From Acidobacteriota bacterium (GTDB taxonomy: Bacteria; Acidobacteriota; Terriglobia; Acidiferrales; UBA7541): a stretch of DNA of 64,000 nt. The stretch spans positions 1 to 64,000 of the forward strand of contig QHZD01000022.1 in NCBI GenBank assembly GCA_003225315.1, in the 5' to 3' direction. Positions 41,074 to 48,518 of the stretch are shown here, in pieces; the first letter of the stretch is position 1; each line of letters opens with the position of its first letter. The position numbers and the translations under genes are program-made. Below the pieces are notes generated by a model, which was not told the DNA's origin, did not search any database, and was given only the letters and a program-made list of their open reading frames with translations.

Positions 41074-42164
41074 CGGGCTGATTCTCCTTGCTGGGCAGGA
41101 CTTTCGCCCGCGGCCTCTTTTTCGTGCTCCGCTAATTCCCGCAATTTTCCTAGCGAAAGCCCTTCATGAATCAGCAGCGGTACGCCCGCCAGACTACACG
41201 CTGCAAAGGTAATCAGCCACAGGACAATGGAGGCCGCAAGGGCCGCTTCAGTTTTTACTAGAAAAATCTTTGAGTATGCAATCGTGGAGACAGCTTGGGA
41301 GCCTCCACCGACGCCCGGCAACTGCAGCACTGATCCTACCAGTGCAACCGCCAACACCAGCATGGCGTCCGAAAGATTCAGAGTGCCCAGCGTATCTCCA
41401 AAGCTCTTCGCTACCCAATAATAGATGACCAGCACGAGAAACCAATGGATTGCAGAATACAACGACGCAAGTGCGAGATCGCGCCAGCTACGGATCGTTT
41501 GCACGCCGCGCGCAAACTCGAGCATGATACCCGCAATCTTGCCGCGCCATCCATGTGCCTGTACCCAACGCTGTAGCTGCCTTTCGAGCAATGCCGTCCC
41601 GCGAAAGCGCAGATACACGAGCAAGGAAGTTGCGGCAAGAATTCCGAGGATGAGAAGGGATGCTGCCGGTTTTGCCCCTTTCTGCAAAGCCAGTGCTGTT
41701 TCGCTGCTCGCGGCGTCCACACGGAATCGAAGGAGCGCGATTGCAGCAATCACAGCCATGCTCGCGAAGTCGAAAATCCTCTCCAGCAAATAGACCCCAA
41801 ACATACCCGATATGGGCAACTTTTCTTTTCGCGCAAGGAGAACGGGCCGTACGGGTTCGGCCGGCCGGCCCAGCAATTGGAGCGCAGAAAATCCTGCGAG
41901 CGTCATCTTGTAGATATTCCAGAAACTTGAAGGGCCCAAGTTTTGCTGAAATACTCTCCACCGAAGCGACCTAACTGCATAACACACGTAAATCGTAATG
42001 AGCGAAAGAATCAGATAGTAAGGGTTTGCGCTGCGGACGGCGCGGAGCATTTCTGCAGCGCTAAATTCAGAATGACGGAGCATCCCGGTCGCGTGATAGA
42101 CCACATATCCCAGCAACAACAGTCCGATCAGGACAACAAGAAACTTCCTCGACGATTTTTGCAT
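41070..42164 (-). CDS. Flippase-like membrane protein (lysylphosphatidylglycerol synthase TM family)
   Basis: A 364-residue membrane protein with about eight segments, matching the lysylphosphatidylglycerol-synthase/UPF0104 membrane domain: SLRWRVFQQNLG, FWNIYKMTLAGFSALQLLGRPAEPVRPVLLARKEKLP, GVYLLERIFDFASM, and LQLPGVGGGSQAVSTIAYSKIFLV. It lacks the cytoplasmic transferase domain of MprF, so it is likely a lipid flippase or related transporter and does not aminoacylate lipids. It overlaps nrdR by four bases and both are transcribed together. The substrate is unknown. Confidence 0.85.
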   Translation of the reverse strand: MQKSSRKFLVVLIGLLLLGYVVYHATGMLRHSEFSAAEMLRAVRSANPYYLILSLITIYVCYAVRSLRWRVFQQNLGPSSFWNIYKMTLAGFSALQLLGRPAEPVRPVLLARKEKLPISGMFGVYLLERIFDFASMAVIAAIALLRFRVDAASSETALALQKGAKPAASLLILGILAATSLLVYLRFRGTALLERQLQRWVQAHGWRGKIAGIMLEFARGVQTIRSWRDLALASLYSAIHWFLVLVIYYWVAKSFGDTLGTLNLSDAMLVLAVALVGSVLQLPGVGGGSQAVSTIAYSKIFLVKTEAALAASIVLWLITFAACSLAGVPLLIHEGLSLGKLRELAEHEKEAAGESPAQQGESAR

Positions 42165-42218
42165 GCGCTGGCCAGCCTAACGGGCGCAAGCACTCGCGTC
42201 AAGTTAGCCAAAGAGAAA

Positions 42219-42566
42219 TCAGGACAAACCGAGGAGAGCGGCGATACGGTCGCGCACTTGCGCAAGAAGCGAAGCGTTGATCCTTCCTGCCTTTTGGGCT
42301 TTCCGCTGACGCCAGTCGAGACTCTTCAAATGGTCGGAAAGAACCACTCCCTTGATGGACTGACCGGGCGGAACTGGCACTTCGAATGGATACCCCTTCG
42401 CGTGGTTCGTCACCGGACAAACAACCGCCAAGCTGGTCTTCTCGTTGTAACTTCGAGGAGAGAGAACGATTGCGGGCCTGCGTCCTGCCTGCTCGCGGCC
42501 CGCTTGCGGCGTGAAGTCGAGCCAGATCAAATCTCCAGCCTCGGGCACGTATTCGCGGGCTACCAC
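42219..42566 (-). CDS. mazF: MazF-type toxin (mRNA interferase)
   Basis: A 115-residue toxin of the MazF/PemK family: GDLIWLDFTPQAGREQAGRRPAIVLSPRSYN at the N-terminus, VCPVTNHAKGYPFEVPV in the middle, and GVVLSDHLKSLDWRQRKA with the conserved SDHLKSLDW. It cleaves RNA at short sequences and is held in check by MazE. The start is a GTG (42566) that overlaps the mazE end by seven bases. Toxin and antitoxin are complete, so the pair is likely functional. Confidence 0.92.
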   Translation of the reverse strand: MVAREYVPEAGDLIWLDFTPQAGREQAGRRPAIVLSPRSYNEKTSLAVVCPVTNHAKGYPFEVPVPPGQSIKGVVLSDHLKSLDWRQRKAQKAGRINASLLAQVRDRIAALLGLS

Positions 42567-42802
42567 AGTTCTTTTCCTGCAGGCGCGCCCCAGTCGCTCT
42601 CGCCGTGCAGATTCGCGGCATTAATTCCGCGGATGAGCTGGCTCAGTTTTTGTTTGCCCTTCTTTTTGCGAATCCGGAGAGTGCCGGAATCCTCGACGGC
42701 CATTTCCAGTTGGTCCCCAGGGCGGAGCCTAGCGGCTTCCGCGATAGCCTTGGGAATTCGCACGGCCATGCTATTGCCCCATTTTGCGAGTTGAGTCTTC
42801 AC
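42560..42802 (-). CDS. mazE: MazE-type antitoxin
   Basis: An 80-residue antitoxin. The N-terminal AbrB/MazE swapped-hairpin DNA-binding domain is VKTQLAKWGNSMAVRIPKAIAEAARLRPGDQLEM; the C-terminal part (RKKKGKQKLSQLIRGINAANLHGE) would bind MazF. The start is a GTG (42802) with GGAG eight bases upstream; the frame is open further upstream but the extension is not conserved. GTATATAC (42831-42838) and nearby TA-rich DNA between the FAD gene end and this start may hold the autoregulated promoter. Confidence 0.9.
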   Translation of the reverse strand: MKTQLAKWGNSMAVRIPKAIAEAARLRPGDQLEMAVEDSGTLRIRKKKGKQKLSQLIRGINAANLHGESDWGAPAGKELW

Positions 42803-42851
42803 AGTAGCGCTCCTTGTAGATACATAGTATATACGAGTCTGATCTTGCAGG

Positions 42852-44186
42852 TCACTGGGCAAGTTTTTCGGCGGTGCGGACAGCGGCTTCTTCGCCGGTG
42901 CGGAGGGCGCCCTCGCTGGAAAGGCCGTCGAGATAGTCGCCGCAGAGGTCGAAAGGAGAATCCGAGGCGGCAAGTCGCCTGCGCAGAGCGGTCATTTCGC
43001 GCAAGCGGCCCGGTGGGAATTGCGCGATTCCAATGTTCCAGTGGACGAGGTGAACAAAGAGAACCTTGCCGCGGCATTCCGGGAAATTCTGTTCGACGAC
43101 ATCGCTGGCTTGCCGTTTGAGGGATTCGTCGTCGGCATCCAGACGCCGTCGTAGAGGCGTGTCCCAAAGAAAAACTCCAGCCATGCCGGCGCCATCCGGG
43201 CAGCGATTGGGAGCGCGCAAGTGCTCCATTTCGATTTCGGCGCCGGGGACGACATCTTCTGTGAAGGCATACCCAGCGTAAGGAGTGTTCGGCGGCTTGG
43301 AGAGCGCCACCGCCGCGTTCACGATGCGGGAATATTGCGTGCGACAAAGCGAGGCGCGAATTCCTTCCGGGAGACTGGGACAAATTGCGGGAACGAGCTG
43401 GCCAGGAATAGCGAAGATAACGGCGCGCGCGCGAAACGTCTGCTGCTTCCCTCTTACTTCGGCTTCCACCTGAACTCCTGAATCTCTCTGCTCAACGTGC
43501 ACGGCGCGGGCTTCCTTCAGAACTTTTGCTTCGGAAGCTGCGGCTTCTGGGATGCGGTCCACTCCATCGGTGAGATTCCATTGGCCGCGGACGAGCAGGT
43601 TCCAAAGCACTTGCATGAGAATGACGCGCGACGAGGTATCGACAGCTCCCCCCACGGGACCATTCAGGCCGGGGAGAAAAATGCGGTCGAATATTTCTTC
43701 GCCGCCGATTCTTTTGAAATACGTCCGCGCATCTTCGCCATCGAGGGAGCCGCTGCGAGTGCTGCAGCCGTGGACGAGCGCGCGATGATGACGCAGCAAG
43801 TTGAATCCAAAACGGACGCTGGCCAAACGGGCGCGCCACGAAATTCTGCGGTCGAAGAGTAGATCTTCGAAGCGTCCGCCACGGTAGCCGCGGCACTCGG
43901 CGGCGTCTTGAATACCGACGCTGAATTTGCCCTTGCACACGAGCCGCGAAAGGCCCAACCGCTTCACGAGAGCACGCATGGAGCCGAAGGCATTGCCGAA
44001 GAGAGTAACGCCGCGATCGACCACGAAGCCGTTGACGCGGTCAGTGGTCATGCGGCCGCCGACGCGGGACTCGGCTTCCAGCACTAACGGCTCAAGCCCG
44101 CGATCCTTCAAACGCACCGCGGCACCGAGTCCCGCGATGCCTCCGCCGATGACAATAACGTCCGCGTCTCTGCTCTGGCCGCTCAT
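42852..44186 (-). CDS. FAD-dependent amine-oxidase-like oxidoreductase
   Basis: A 444-residue flavoprotein of the amine-oxidase/phytoene-desaturase/protoporphyrinogen-oxidase group. The N-terminal motif is DVIVIGGGIAGLGAAVRLKDRG, with VGGRMTTDRVNGFVVDRG following; the C-terminal FAD contact is FDLCGDYLDGLSSEGALRTGEEAA. The active-site region is not specific enough to name the substrate, which may be a carotenoid, a polyamine or another lipid. The ATG at 44186 has AAGGAG seven bases upstream. It follows the methyltransferase gene by about ten bases and is the third gene of a TetR-led operon. Confidence 0.85.
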   Translation of the reverse strand: MSGQSRDADVIVIGGGIAGLGAAVRLKDRGLEPLVLEAESRVGGRMTTDRVNGFVVDRGVTLFGNAFGSMRALVKRLGLSRLVCKGKFSVGIQDAAECRGYRGGRFEDLLFDRRISWRARLASVRFGFNLLRHHRALVHGCSTRSGSLDGEDARTYFKRIGGEEIFDRIFLPGLNGPVGGAVDTSSRVILMQVLWNLLVRGQWNLTDGVDRIPEAAASEAKVLKEARAVHVEQRDSGVQVEAEVRGKQQTFRARAVIFAIPGQLVPAICPSLPEGIRASLCRTQYSRIVNAAVALSKPPNTPYAGYAFTEDVVPGAEIEMEHLRAPNRCPDGAGMAGVFLWDTPLRRRLDADDESLKRQASDVVEQNFPECRGKVLFVHLVHWNIGIAQFPPGRLREMTALRRRLAASDSPFDLCGDYLDGLSSEGALRTGEEAAVRTAEKLAQ

Positions 44187-44196
44187 CAAGCGCTCC

Positions 44197-45030
44197 TTAG
44201 CGCCGCGTCCCGGCAAAGAGATCGACAGCCTGCGAGCTGCGCGCGTACTTCACATCGATGAAACGCTCGCGAAGGAATTTGTCCCAATCCTGGCGCTTGG
44301 TAACGTGATGAATGACCGGGCCAAAGATGATGTAGTTATGCGCGTCCCAACCGTGTTCGAAGAGCAAGATTTTTCCGCCAGGCTTCAAGATGCGGATGGC
44401 TTCGCTAAAGAGTTTTTCGCGAGGGCCACCCGTAGGAATTTCGTGGGTGCCGAAGCCAAAACAAACGGCGTCACAGGAAGCATCCGCCAAGGGAACCGCG
44501 AAACGATCTGCCTTGGAAGGAATAATTCGCGGATTGCCAGTGGGAGGAAACTCCAGATCGCGGACATCCTGTACGGCTTCTTCCGGAGACTCTCCTTCCT
44601 CGTTCCAGCAGTCCACGGTTTGGATGGTAGCTTCCGGCAGAACGTCCGAAAGCAGAAAAGCGTGGCGATACGTTCCAATATGCAAATCCGCCACGGTCGC
44701 TCTGCCCTGCACGCCGCTGAGCTCCACAAGGCGGCGGATGTAGAGCACACCGGGATGGCCGTACATGCGATACAGACCGAAAAGCGAATAGGCAAGAAGG
44801 AGCAGGCCGATTTCAGCGAGCGCCATGGCTGCCCAAAACGCCAGATCGTAATGAAGAAAAACTCCAATGACTCCGAGGGGGATACCAACAGCGAGAAACT
44901 TCTTCGTGATTCGCCAATAGTCGCGGCGGCTGACGTAGACGGCGCGTCCCCAGTACCACCATGCGGAAGGCCGCTCCGCCGCTATGGTTGCCGGGTACCA
45001 GTGTGTGAGCGGCTCTTGTGTTTTCGTCAT
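44197..45030 (-). CDS. Membrane-anchored SAM-dependent methyltransferase
   Basis: A 277-residue protein. Two hydrophobic segments near the N-terminus (FLAVGIPLGVIGVFLHY and FWAAMALAEIGLLLLAYSLFGLY) anchor a class I methyltransferase domain. The usual glycine-rich SAM loop is altered to ATVADLHIGTYRHAF; later motifs are AVCFGFGTHEIP and AIRILKPGGKILLFEHGWD, typical of the COQ5/UbiE-like fold. The ATG at 45030 has GAGGAGG directly upstream. The gap before it (45031-45114) holds the palindrome CTCGAAATTCGAG (45052-45064). It lies between the TetR and FAD genes and is probably in one operon with them. The substrate is unknown. Confidence 0.82.
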   Translation of the reverse strand: MTKTQEPLTHWYPATIAAERPSAWWYWGRAVYVSRRDYWRITKKFLAVGIPLGVIGVFLHYDLAFWAAMALAEIGLLLLAYSLFGLYRMYGHPGVLYIRRLVELSGVQGRATVADLHIGTYRHAFLLSDVLPEATIQTVDCWNEEGESPEEAVQDVRDLEFPPTGNPRIIPSKADRFAVPLADASCDAVCFGFGTHEIPTGGPREKLFSEAIRILKPGGKILLFEHGWDAHNYIIFGPVIHHVTKRQDWDKFLRERFIDVKYARSSQAVDLFAGTRR

Positions 45031-45114
45031 TGCTCCTCCTCGGATTGGAAACTCGAAATTCGAGAATTGGAAATTCGAAGATGTGGCCAAGATGGCGCGC
45101 AGCATGCAGCGCCG

Positions 45115-45789
45115 CTACCAACCGGCTTCACGCAGGATCTCCAGCATCTTAGTTTGAAAAGGCTGGACAAAGGGGCGAATAAGGGCCGAGTTGGTCAACT
45201 CAATGGCTTGCGTCAGGAGATCAAGGACGCTGTCCACGAGCTTATGCGTTTTCCGCTGCCCGTTCGTTTCGTCGTAGATAAAAAAGAGAATCATGCCGAG
45301 ATGCACGAGCCAGAGCGCGGCGGGGAGAACTTTCTTCATCTCCTCGCTGATATTTGCCTCAACGATCGCTTCGTGGAAGATGGCCATGCTTTGCGCGCGC
45401 TGAAGCTGAGTGCCTTTACCGAAAACAGAGAGCGGGTGCTGTGGAGCTCCGGTGTACCGAAAGAGCGCTCCGAGGAAGCTGCGGTCGTCCTTCAGGATTT
45501 CTAGCTTGGAATGGAACACCACGCCGAGGCGTTCGCGAAGGCCGGACTTCCCTTTCCACTCGTCACGCGTCTTCTCGGCGTGAATACGTTGCACCTGGTC
45601 GTAATAAGCGGAAACGATCGCTTCCTTGCTGGGGAAATAGTAGTAAGCAGCACCGAGGGCAACGTCGGCAGAGCTGGCGATATCGCGCATGGTGGCGGTT
45701 TCGAACCCGGATTTGCGAAACAATTCAAGTGCAGTTGACAGGATTAGCTCTTTGGTCTTTTCACGAGCAGGCTTGGTGGCTGGATTCAT
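45115..45789 (-). CDS. TetR-family repressor with adjacent palindromic operators
   Basis: A 224-residue regulator. The N-terminal helix-turn-helix is KTKELILSTALELFRKSGFETATMRDIASSADVALGAAYYYFPSKEAIVSAYYDQV. The C-terminal domain includes LGALFRYTGAPQHPLSVFG. Its start (ATG 45789) lies 15 bases from the perfect palindrome TTGAACATGTTCAA. It heads an operon with a methyltransferase and an FAD oxidoreductase, which it probably represses together with itself. The ligand is not known. Confidence 0.9.
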   Translation of the reverse strand: MNPATKPAREKTKELILSTALELFRKSGFETATMRDIASSADVALGAAYYYFPSKEAIVSAYYDQVQRIHAEKTRDEWKGKSGLRERLGVVFHSKLEILKDDRSFLGALFRYTGAPQHPLSVFGKGTQLQRAQSMAIFHEAIVEANISEEMKKVLPAALWLVHLGMILFFIYDETNGQRKTHKLVDSVLDLLTQAIELTNSALIRPFVQPFQTKMLEILREAGW

Positions 45790-45804
45790 GGCGTCACAAC
45801 TGAC

Positions 45805-45818
45805 TTGAACATGTTCAA
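45805..45818. promoter_or_regulatory. TetR operator palindrome, site 1
   Basis: TTGAACATGTTCAA is a perfect 14-base palindrome placed 15 bases upstream of the TetR start. Confidence 0.65.
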
Positions 45819-45855
45819 ATCATACGCCATAACGAACATTTGTGTCAAGAGAAAA

Positions 45856-45869
45856 GTGAACACGTTCAA
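45856..45869. promoter_or_regulatory. TetR operator palindrome, site 2
   Basis: GTGAACACGTTCAA matches site 1 in 12 of 14 positions; centre-to-centre distance is 51 bases, about five helical turns, so both sites face the same side of the DNA. Confidence 0.55.
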
Positions 45870-46115
45870 GATATGGTTGCAAGGTGCTTTTTCTCAATAT
45901 GTTACGTTACAGAAATGCGCTTTTTGATGGATCGAGGGGCCAGCGTTCGCGCACATCGCCGGTCACGATGCCTTATTGACGATCGGTCTGGAACGGGTAC
46001 ATTTCAGAATCTCGGCCCACCATCGTCGTTATTTGATTGATTTTCTTGTGTCTTAGGAACGTGCTGAGTAAGATGCGGGGCAGAATGGTCGGTAGCCAGG
46101 GACAAGGTACCGCGG

Positions 46116-46141
46116 GGAACATTTTGAGAGCATTTTACGTT
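46116..46141 (+). promoter_or_regulatory. Candidate ECF sigma promoter ahead of the sigma-factor gene
   Basis: GGAAC (46116-46120) followed 17 bases later by CGTT (46138-46141) fits the GGAAC ... CGTC/CGTT pattern of ECF promoters, about 100 bases before the sigma gene. It would allow autoregulation. GGAAC and GTTCC also make a short inverted repeat. Confidence 0.3.
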
Positions 46142-46243
46142 CCATAGTTGGCAGGCCGAGATGGACTGCCAGACGGCTTTTGAGAGAGTAGCCGGCTCGC
46201 AGACACGCCTTGCACCGTAGCAGGTCATGAGGCTGAAGATACG

Positions 46244-46813
46244 TTGGAGCAGGATGCCCAACTGGTCCAGCAATGCCTCCAGGGCGACGGGTCGGCCTGG
46301 GAGGAACTTGTGCGTCGCCACAGCAGGCGCATTTTTAACATCTGCTACCGATTCACGGGAAACCGGACGGAGTCCCAGGATCTGTCGCAAGATGTTTTCC
46401 TCCGGGTGTACCGGACTCTGGGCAGCTATCGTTCGGCCCATGGCGGATTCGCAACCTGGATGACGAGCGTGACGCGCAATCTGCTGATTGACCATTACCG
46501 TAGGACGAAGAGAGATCGCGTAACAGATTCGCTGGACGACAAGATGCCGGTGGTGGAAAACAAGGAATCCGCGGGACGGCGGCCGGATGAGCAGGCCCTG
46601 TTGGGAGAGTTAAGCGGCCAAGTACAATCGGCGCTGACGCGGCTTTCGCCGGAATTGCGAGAAGCCGTGATCTTGCGCGACCTGCAGCAATTGGAGTATA
46701 GCGAGATTCAACGGGTGCTAGCGGTTCCGGAAGGAACAGTAAAATCGAGAATCAATCGCGGACGAATCGAACTGGCGAGGATTTTGCAGCACATGGGAGT
46801 GCGGCCCTCCTAA
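46244..46813 (+). CDS. ECF sigma factor
   Basis: A 189-residue RNA polymerase sigma-70 factor of the extracytoplasmic-function group. Region 2 is CLQGDGSAWEELVRRHSRRIFNICYRFTGNRTESQDLSQDVFLRVYRTL and region 4 is LTRLSPELREAVILRDLQQLEYSEIQRVLAVPEGTVKSRINRGR. The start codon is TTG (46244), chosen because no ATG lies in frame nearby and EQDAQLVQQCL is where such proteins begin. The next gene is a zinc-finger anti-sigma factor, so it is activated on an envelope signal and probably drives the three envelope genes beyond. Confidence 0.93.
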   Translation: MEQDAQLVQQCLQGDGSAWEELVRRHSRRIFNICYRFTGNRTESQDLSQDVFLRVYRTLGSYRSAHGGFATWMTSVTRNLLIDHYRRTKRDRVTDSLDDKMPVVENKESAGRRPDEQALLGELSGQVQSALTRLSPELREAVILRDLQQLEYSEIQRVLAVPEGTVKSRINRGRIELARILQHMGVRPS

Positions 46814-46850
46814 TGGAGGCGGAGATTTCGAAGCCGGCGCCGAGCATTTT

Positions 46851-47534
46851 ATGAACTGGACTTGCGAACAAACCGAAGCGCGGTTGAGCGATTACCTCGA
46901 CGGGCTATTTCAGCCCGCGGAGCAGACGGCTTTCAACCACCACGTGAATACGTGCGAACGGTGCGCGCCGCTGGTCGCGGCGGTTGCGCGGACGCTGGGC
47001 AGCCTGTACGCCCTGGAGCCGGTGGAAGCGCCGCCAGACCTTGAGAGCGCGATCCTGACGGCGACGCTGGGCGCGCCGAATTGGCGCAATCTGAGGCGCT
47101 GGCTGAAGAGTCTGCAATCGCCGCGGTTCGTTTACAGCCTGGCCTCGGTGGCCGCAACGATCGTGGTGATTCTTGCGGCTTCCGGTTTCTCGTTTCGCAA
47201 GCCCAAGCTGGCGGACCTTGCTCCAGCCACGATTTATCGCAAGACGAACAGCGCGGCGCATCTCGCTTATGGGCACGCCGTGAAGGTCGTGAGCGATTTG
47301 CGTGTCGTCTACGAAATTCAAACGCGCTTGAACGAAAACGACCAGAATCCCGCTACCAGGGAACAATCGGCACCGAAGAATTCTCCCGACAAGCAGCCGG
47401 GCCGCACCGACAACACGAATCCGTCCGCGCCCAAGCAGCAGAACCGTGCCGACGAACTCGGCCGGAACCTGCGGGTACTCGCTTTGGAATGCCCTTTTCT
47501 GAGCGGCTCGATTGGTGAGAGGAGAACGCAATGA
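46851..47534 (+). CDS. Zinc-finger anti-sigma factor
   Basis: A 227-residue membrane protein with the anti-sigma zinc-binding motif HHVNTCERC (HxxxCxxC) at the N-terminus within CEQTEARLSDYLDGLF. One membrane segment follows (FVYSLASVAATIVVILAASGFSF, about 96-118). The periplasmic part (about 120-227) is polar, with a Ser/Pro/Asn/Gln-rich stretch and no recognised fold. It sequesters the ECF sigma factor upstream until a signal arrives. It overlaps the next gene by four bases (ATGA). Confidence 0.92.
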   Translation: MNWTCEQTEARLSDYLDGLFQPAEQTAFNHHVNTCERCAPLVAAVARTLGSLYALEPVEAPPDLESAILTATLGAPNWRNLRRWLKSLQSPRFVYSLASVAATIVVILAASGFSFRKPKLADLAPATIYRKTNSAAHLAYGHAVKVVSDLRVVYEIQTRLNENDQNPATREQSAPKNSPDKQPGRTDNTNPSAPKQQNRADELGRNLRVLALECPFLSGSIGERRTQ

Positions 47535-48199
47535 ATTGTGCCGTCCATTCCGATGTGGACGCAGTGGGGTACTGCCGGAATTGCGGCAAGGCCATGTGCT
47601 CGACGTGTGTGCGGCCAGTGCGCGACGTTCTCTATTGTGAAGAGTGCCTGGCGACCATCGTAGGCATTCCTGCTCCGACGCCTGCCGTTGCGGCTCCGCC
47701 CGCAGGATCGCCGTATCAGATGCCATCTTCGACTTTGCCTCCTGCATCGCCGAGCTCCTCGAGATCAAGCCCCGTACTGGCTTTCTTCCTGGGATTTCTG
47801 CCGGGAATGGGTGCCTTTTACAACGAACAATACGGCAAAGGCATGATTCATCTCGCCATTTTTCTGGTGCTGTTCATTACCGGAATTGACGGCTCGATGA
47901 GCGGCGGGGCGGAAGCAGCCCTGTGGATTTGCGTCGCTGGTCTGTGGGTCTATATGCCCATCGAGGCTTACCGCACGGCAAAAGCACGGCAGACGGGCGA
48001 AACTGTTTCCGACCCGCTGGATTCTTTTACGAAAGAGCGCCCGATTGGGCCGATTCTGCTGATTGGCGCGGGAGTCTTGCTGTTGCTGCACAATTTTGAT
48101 TGGTTTCCCTGGTACCGGATTTCGCAGTTTTTTTGGCCGGCAGTCTTGATCGGCGCGGGCGTTTTGATGATGCGCAACCGGCTGGACCGGCGTTCGTAG
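47531..48199 (+). CDS. B-box-type zinc-finger membrane protein
   Basis: A 222-residue protein. The N-terminal zinc-binding region is MNCAVHSDVDAVGYCRNCGKAMCSTCV plus YCEECL, a B-box-like arrangement, followed by a Pro/Ala-rich linker (about 50-80) and a membrane part with four to five segments (VLAFFLGFLPGMGAFYNEQYGKGMIHLAIFLVLFITGI, ALWICVAGLWVYMPIEAYRTAKA, PILLIGAGVLLLLHNFDWFPW). The PGMGAFYNEQYGKG block recalls TM2-type proteins. It is co-transcribed with the anti-sigma gene. A structural or envelope-stress role is inferred from the operon. Confidence 0.8.
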   Translation: MNCAVHSDVDAVGYCRNCGKAMCSTCVRPVRDVLYCEECLATIVGIPAPTPAVAAPPAGSPYQMPSSTLPPASPSSSRSSPVLAFFLGFLPGMGAFYNEQYGKGMIHLAIFLVLFITGIDGSMSGGAEAALWICVAGLWVYMPIEAYRTAKARQTGETVSDPLDSFTKERPIGPILLIGAGVLLLLHNFDWFPWYRISQFFWPAVLIGAGVLMMRNRLDRRS

Positions 48200-48212
48200 G
48201 AGGATTCATTCG

Positions 48213-48512
48213 ATGAGTGATCGGATTCGATGCACATGCAGGCGATGTACGATTCGCGGGCTGATGGGGCCCGCGATCATCATCACCGTTGGCGTGCTTT
48301 TTCTATTCGACCAGATGCGAGGCGGGTATCTTTCTTTTGGCAACACTTATCCCGTCATTCTCATCGTGATCGGCGCGATTAGTCTTGCCGCTGCGGCGGC
48401 ACCGGCGGATGGCCACATTTCCGGTGCCGTTCCTCCAGCGGGCCCAGCCACGCCTGGCACTGTGCCACCTGCTCCGCAGAGCCAATTCCCCGCTCAGGGA
48501 CAGGGGCAGTAG
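48213..48512 (+). CDS. Small LiaI/LiaF-type membrane protein
   Basis: A 99-residue protein with a Cys-rich start (RIRCTCRRCTIRG), two membrane segments (MGPAIIITVGVLFLFDQMRGGYLSF and YPVILIVIGAISLAAAAAP) with the DUF5668/LiaI-like pattern, and a Pro/Ala/Gln-rich periplasmic tail. It is the fourth gene of the sigma-factor operon, 13 bases after the B-box gene and six bases before the DUF4097 gene. It probably helps hold the envelope-stress proteins at the membrane. Confidence 0.72.
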   Translation: MSDRIRCTCRRCTIRGLMGPAIIITVGVLFLFDQMRGGYLSFGNTYPVILIVIGAISLAAAAAPADGHISGAVPPAGPATPGTVPPAPQSQFPAQGQGQ

Positions 48513-48518
48513 GACTCC

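Larger units (their letters stand above)
45790..46243. other. Divergent regulatory gap between TetR and sigma-factor genes
   Basis: No gene is seen in these 454 bases. The left part holds the two TetR operators. The right part holds a candidate ECF promoter (46116-46141). Confidence 0.6.

Noticed and set aside
43927-45504. Plus-strand open frame of 525 codons
   Set aside because: It lies antisense to the FAD-oxidase, methyltransferase and TetR genes, which have clear motifs and ribosome binding sites; its translation shows no recognisable domain.
46004-46495. Minus-strand frame of 163 codons across the sigma-factor gene start
   Set aside because: Overlaps the ECF sigma gene on the other strand and has no recognisable motif.
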